Source: Escherichia marmotae
GTDB taxonomy: Bacteria > Pseudomonadota > Gammaproteobacteria > Enterobacterales > Enterobacteriaceae
DNA: 64,000 nt
Direction of reading: 5' to 3'
NCBI RefSeq assembly: GCF_002900365.1
Contig: NZ_CP025979.1
Coordinates: forward strand, 1,550,001-1,614,000
This document shows positions 60,750 through 64,000 of the stretch, in pieces. Under the pieces are notes generated by a model. The model saw nothing but the letters and a program-made list of their open reading frames with translations. It had not been told where the DNA came from and searched no databases. The position numbers and the translations under genes are program-made. Within the stretch, counting starts at the first letter, position 1. Every line of letters starts with the position of its first letter.

Positions 60750-61875
60750 TCCGATCCTGTCCTGGCGTCGCGTGCGAGCGCTGTGCGTTAAAGAGACGCG
60801 GCAGATCATTCGCGATCCGAGTAGCTGGCTGATTGCGGTGGTGATCCCGCTGTTGCTGCTGTTTATTTTTGGCTACGGCATTAACCTAGACTCCAGCAAG
60901 CTGAGGGTCGGAATATTGCTTGAACAGCGTAGCGAAGCGGCGCTGGATTTCACCCACACCATGACAGGCTCACCTTATATCGACGCCACTATCAGCGATA
61001 ATCGCCAAGAATTAATCGCCAAAATGCAGGCGGGGAAAATTCGTGGTCTGGTGGTGATTCCGGTGGATTTCGCGGAACAGATGGAGCGTGCCAACGCCAC
61101 CGCGCCAATTCAGGTGATTACCGACGGCAGCGAGCCAAATACCGCCAACTTTGTGCAGGGTTATGTCGAAGGGATCTGGCAGATCTGGCAAATGCAGCGA
61201 GCGGAAGACAACGGGCAGACTTTTGAGCCGCTTATTGATGTCCAGACTCGCTACTGGTTTAACCCGGCGGCGATTAGCCAGCACTTTATTATTCCCGGTG
61301 CTGTAACCATTATCATGACGGTGATCGGCGCGATCCTCACCTCGCTGGTGGTGGCGCGGGAGTGGGAACGCGGCACTATGGAGGCTTTGCTCTCTACGGA
61401 GATTACCCGCACGGAACTGCTGCTGTGTAAGCTGCTCCCCTATTACGTCCTCGGCATGCTGGCAATGCTGCTGTGTATGCTGGTGTCGGTATTTATTCTC
61501 GGTGTGCCATATCGCGGTTCGCTGCTGATTCTGTTTTTTATCTCCAGCCTGTTTTTACTCAGTACGCTGGGGATGGGGCTGCTGATTTCAACGATTACCC
61601 GCAACCAGTTCAACGCCGCACAAGTCGCACTGAACGCCGCGTTCTTGCCGTCGATTATGCTCTCTGGCTTTATTTTTCAGATCGACAGTATGCCTGCGGT
61701 GATCCGCGCGGTGACGTACATTATTCCCGCACGTTATTTCGTCAGCACCCTGCAAAGCCTGTTTCTCGCCGGGAATATTCCGGTAGTGCTGGTCGTGAAT
61801 GTGCTGTTTTTGATCGCTTCGGCGGAGATGTTTATCGGTCTGACGTGGCTGAAAACCAAACGTCGACTGGATTAG
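60742..61875 (+). CDS. ybhS: ABC-2 permease YbhS
   Basis: 377-residue ABC-2 type inner-membrane permease. One N-terminal span (residues 28-48), a large periplasmic domain (to about 170), then five spans. The REWERGTMEALLSTEITRTELL segment is the ABC-2 cytoplasmic coupling motif. It overlaps the ybhF end by 8 bp. It works with YbhR as a heterodimer. Confidence 0.94.
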   Translation: MSNPILSWRRVRALCVKETRQIIRDPSSWLIAVVIPLLLLFIFGYGINLDSSKLRVGILLEQRSEAALDFTHTMTGSPYIDATISDNRQELIAKMQAGKIRGLVVIPVDFAEQMERANATAPIQVITDGSEPNTANFVQGYVEGIWQIWQMQRAEDNGQTFEPLIDVQTRYWFNPAAISQHFIIPGAVTIIMTVIGAILTSLVVAREWERGTMEALLSTEITRTELLLCKLLPYYVLGMLAMLLCMLVSVFILGVPYRGSLLILFFISSLFLLSTLGMGLLISTITRNQFNAAQVALNAAFLPSIMLSGFIFQIDSMPAVIRAVTYIIPARYFVSTLQSLFLAGNIPVVLVVNVLFLIASAEMFIGLTWLKTKRRLD

Positions 61876-61885
61876 GGAGAAGAGC

Positions 61886-62992
61886 ATGTTTCATCGCTTA
61901 TGGACGTTAATTCGCAAAGAGTTGCAGTCGCTGCTGCGCGAACCGCAGACGCGCGCGATTCTGATTTTACCCGTGCTGATTCAGGTGATCCTGTTCCCGT
62001 TCGCCGCCACGCTGGAAGTAACCAACGCCACCATCGCCATTTACGACGAAGATAACGGCGCACATTCGGTAGAACTGACCCAACGTTTTGCCCGCGCCAG
62101 CGCCTTTACCCATGTGTTGCTGCTGAAAAGTCCACAGGAGATCCGCCCGACCATCGACACGCAAAAGGCGTTATTGCTGGTGCGCTTCCCGCCTGATTTC
62201 TCGCGCAAACTGGATACCTTCCAGACCGCGCCGTTGCAATTAATTCTCGACGGACGTAACTCCAACAGTGCGCAAATCGCCGCTAACTACCTGCAACAAA
62301 TCGTCAAAAACTATCAGCAGGAGCTGCTGGAAGGAAAGCCGAAGCCAAACAACAGCGAGCTGGTGGTGCGCAACTGGTATAACCCGAACCTCGACTACAA
62401 ATGGTTCGTGGTGCCATCACTGATCGCCATGATCACCACTATCGGCGTAATGATCGTCACTTCGCTTTCTGTTGCCCGCGAACGTGAACAGGGAACGCTC
62501 GATCAGTTGCTGGTTTCACCCCTCACCACCTGGCAGATATTTATTGGTAAAGCCGTCCCTGCGTTAATTGTCGCCACGTTCCAGGCCACCATTGTGCTGG
62601 CGATTGGTATCTGGGCGTATCAAATCCCCTTCGCCGGTTCGCTGGCGCTGTTCTACTTTACGATGGTGATTTACGGTTTATCGCTGGTGGGCTTCGGTCT
62701 GTTGATTTCATCACTTTGTTCAACGCAACAGCAGGCGTTTATCGGCGTATTTGTCTTTATGATGCCTGCAATCCTGCTTTCCGGTTACGTTTCGCCGGTG
62801 GAGAACATGCCAGTATGGCTGCAAAACCTGACGTGGATTAACCCTATCCGCCACTTTACAGACATTACCAAGCAGATCTATTTGAAGGATGCGAGTCTGG
62901 ATATTGTGTGGAATAGTTTGTGGCCGTTACTGGTGATAACGGCCACAACAGGATCAGCGGCGTACGCGATGTTTAGACGCAAGGTGATGTAA
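61886..62992 (+). CDS. ybhR: ABC-2 permease YbhR
   Basis: 368-residue paralogue of YbhS with the same layout: N-terminal span, periplasmic domain, then five spans. Coupling motif REREQGTLDQLLVSPLTTWQ near residue 197. It starts 10 bp after ybhS. The 3' end overlaps convergent ybhQ by 39 bp. Confidence 0.94.
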   Translation: MFHRLWTLIRKELQSLLREPQTRAILILPVLIQVILFPFAATLEVTNATIAIYDEDNGAHSVELTQRFARASAFTHVLLLKSPQEIRPTIDTQKALLLVRFPPDFSRKLDTFQTAPLQLILDGRNSNSAQIAANYLQQIVKNYQQELLEGKPKPNNSELVVRNWYNPNLDYKWFVVPSLIAMITTIGVMIVTSLSVAREREQGTLDQLLVSPLTTWQIFIGKAVPALIVATFQATIVLAIGIWAYQIPFAGSLALFYFTMVIYGLSLVGFGLLISSLCSTQQQAFIGVFVFMMPAILLSGYVSPVENMPVWLQNLTWINPIRHFTDITKQIYLKDASLDIVWNSLWPLLVITATTGSAAYAMFRRKVM

Positions 62993-63364
62993 CTTTTTAT
63001 CTTTCGCCAGTAGCGACACTACCGCCGGGCCGGCAAGGATCGCCAGCCCTGCAATTGCCAGCAAATAGTTATTTTCCAGCACGCGGGACAACAGCCACAG
63101 CACAATCAGCGCCGCGCCAAAATACCAGGTGGTGGTCAACTCTTCCAGCACATCTGCTACCTCGCGCCAGCGTTGCTCAGGATGACGCTGTAACACCAGC
63201 ATCATCACTACTGTTACACAATACAGCACGCATAACCCTACGCCGACATGAACCAGCGTCTTACTCATCCAGCCCATAACCAGCAGCGCCACTACCAGTA
63301 AATGCAACATAATCTGCCAGCAACTTAGGCCAGTTGCGACACGAACGCGTTGTTGCCACTTCAT
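62954..63364 (-). CDS. ybhQ: inner membrane protein YbhQ
   Basis: 136-residue membrane protein with four predicted spans (about 17-35, 40-58, 77-93, 100-118) and a basic C-terminus (KDKKLHHLASKHRVRR). No known domain or function. The start has GAGAGAAGCC upstream. Its end lies inside the ybhR 3' end. Confidence 0.88.
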   Translation of the reverse strand: MKWQQRVRVATGLSCWQIMLHLLVVALLVMGWMSKTLVHVGVGLCVLYCVTVVMMLVLQRHPEQRWREVADVLEELTTTWYFGAALIVLWLLSRVLENNYLLAIAGLAILAGPAVVSLLAKDKKLHHLASKHRVRR

Positions 63365-63496
63365 GGCTTCTCTCCTGAAGAATTTATCTCTACTAATTCA
63401 GAGTACCGAACTTTACGGAAAATTCCGTAAGACCGCACCTTTTTGTGACGCCGACTACACTATTTCAATGAGATAAGAGGCAAAAACAGGAAAATT

Positions 63497-64000
63497 ATGC
63501 CCGACCAAACACAACATTTTTCGTTCAAGGTGCTCACCATCAATATTCACAAAGGCTTTACAGCATTTAACCGACGCTTCATTTTGCCGGAACTTCGCGA
63601 CGCGGTGCGTGCCGTCAGCGCCGATATCGTCTGCCTGCAGGAAGTGATGGGGGCGCACGAAGTCCATCCACTGCATGTGAAGAACTGGCCCGATACTTCG
63701 CACTACGAGTTTCTTGCCGACACCATGTGGAGTGATTTTGCCTACGGACGTAATGCTGTATACCCGGAAGGGCATCACGGGAACGCGGTGCTGTCACGCT
63801 ATCCCATTGAACATTATGAGAATCGCGATGTTTCGGTCGATGGCGCGGAAAAGCGCGGCGTGCTTTATTGCCGCATTGTTCCGCCAGTCACGGGGAAAGC
63901 GATTCATGTGATGTGCGTGCATCTCGGCTTGCGGGAGGCGCACCGTCAGGCGCAGCTTGCGATGCTTGCTGAATGGGTGAATCAACTACCGAACGGCGAA
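63497..64000 (+). CDS. ybhP: endonuclease/exonuclease/phosphatase-family protein YbhP, 3' part outside window
   Basis: First 168 codons of YbhP (253 residues in K-12). EEP fold: TINIHKG near residue 15 (Asn ligand), CLQEVMG near 47 (catalytic metal Glu) and GNAVLSRYPI near 94. Related to Mg2+-dependent phosphodiesterases; the substrate is unknown. In K-12 it neighbours the cardiolipin synthase gene clsB, hinting at a lipid-related role, but that gene is outside this window. Confidence 0.92.
   Translation, partial: MPDQTQHFSFKVLTINIHKGFTAFNRRFILPELRDAVRAVSADIVCLQEVMGAHEVHPLHVKNWPDTSHYEFLADTMWSDFAYGRNAVYPEGHHGNAVLSRYPIEHYENRDVSVDGAEKRGVLYCRIVPPVTGKAIHVMCVHLGLREAHRQAQLAMLAEWVNQLPNGE

Overview
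The window is chromosomal DNA from an Escherichia species, almost certainly E. coli or a very close relative. Gene content, order and protein sequences match the dacC-to-ybhP stretch of E. coli (about 18-19 min on the K-12 map), read here in the reverse of the usual K-12 direction. Small differences are scattered through many proteins, and at least two additions are not in K-12 as I remember it. The strain is therefore not K-12. No tRNA, rRNA, CRISPR array or prophage was seen.

Layout. 1-3230: dacC (cut by the window edge), gstB, yliI, bssR. 3335-8228: an inserted sugar-use locus with a GH42 beta-galactosidase, a LacI paralogue and a LacY-type permease. It behaves like a second lac system, with lac-operator-like sites and lac-like promoter spacing. 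8323-13379: rimO and the c-di-GMP pair dgcI (yliF) and pdeI (yliE). 13557-19790: the glutathione importer operon iaaA-gsiABCD. 19995-21979: moeA-moeB. 22167-28666: fsaA, the glycyl radical enzyme pair ybiY-ybiW, the HAD phosphatase ybiV and ybiU. A 14-bp palindrome recurs in front of ybiY, ybiV and ybiU and suggests one regulon. 28888-33573: ybiT, ldtB, ybiR, mntR, mntS. 33841-37426: opgE and ompX, with a complete 1426-bp IS4 inserted exactly in the terminator hairpin between them. 37778-42104: rhtA, dps and the glutamine importer glnHPQ. 42357-50339: the mechanosensitive channel ybiO, rlmF, mcbA, the siderophore receptor fiu, ybiX, ybiI, ybiJ. 50562-57122: hcxB (ybiC), ybiB, dinG, ybiA, rhlE. 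57351-64000: the cecR-ybhGFSR drug-efflux operon, ybhQ, and ybhP (cut by the window edge).

How the genes work together. The clear functional units are: import and breakdown of a beta-galactoside (new locus); glutathione uptake with isoaspartyl peptidase; molybdopterin maturation (MoeA/MoeB); a probable anaerobic sugar-phosphate route joining YbiW/YbiY to the aldolase FsaA; manganese homeostasis (MntR/MntS, with a matching MntR-type box at dps); nitrogen-controlled glutamine uptake; iron uptake through Fiu; the SOS helicase DinG with YbiB; and the CecR-controlled YbhGFSR exporter.

The strongest points for follow-up are the second lac-type locus and its operators, the shared CTTTC-ATTC-GAAAG operator of ybiYW/ybiV/ybiU, and the IS4 insertion that replaced a two-way terminator. 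Intergenic spaces otherwise hold REP/BIME repeats and hairpin terminators. All identifications rest on recognition of protein and DNA sequence from memory; no database search was run.
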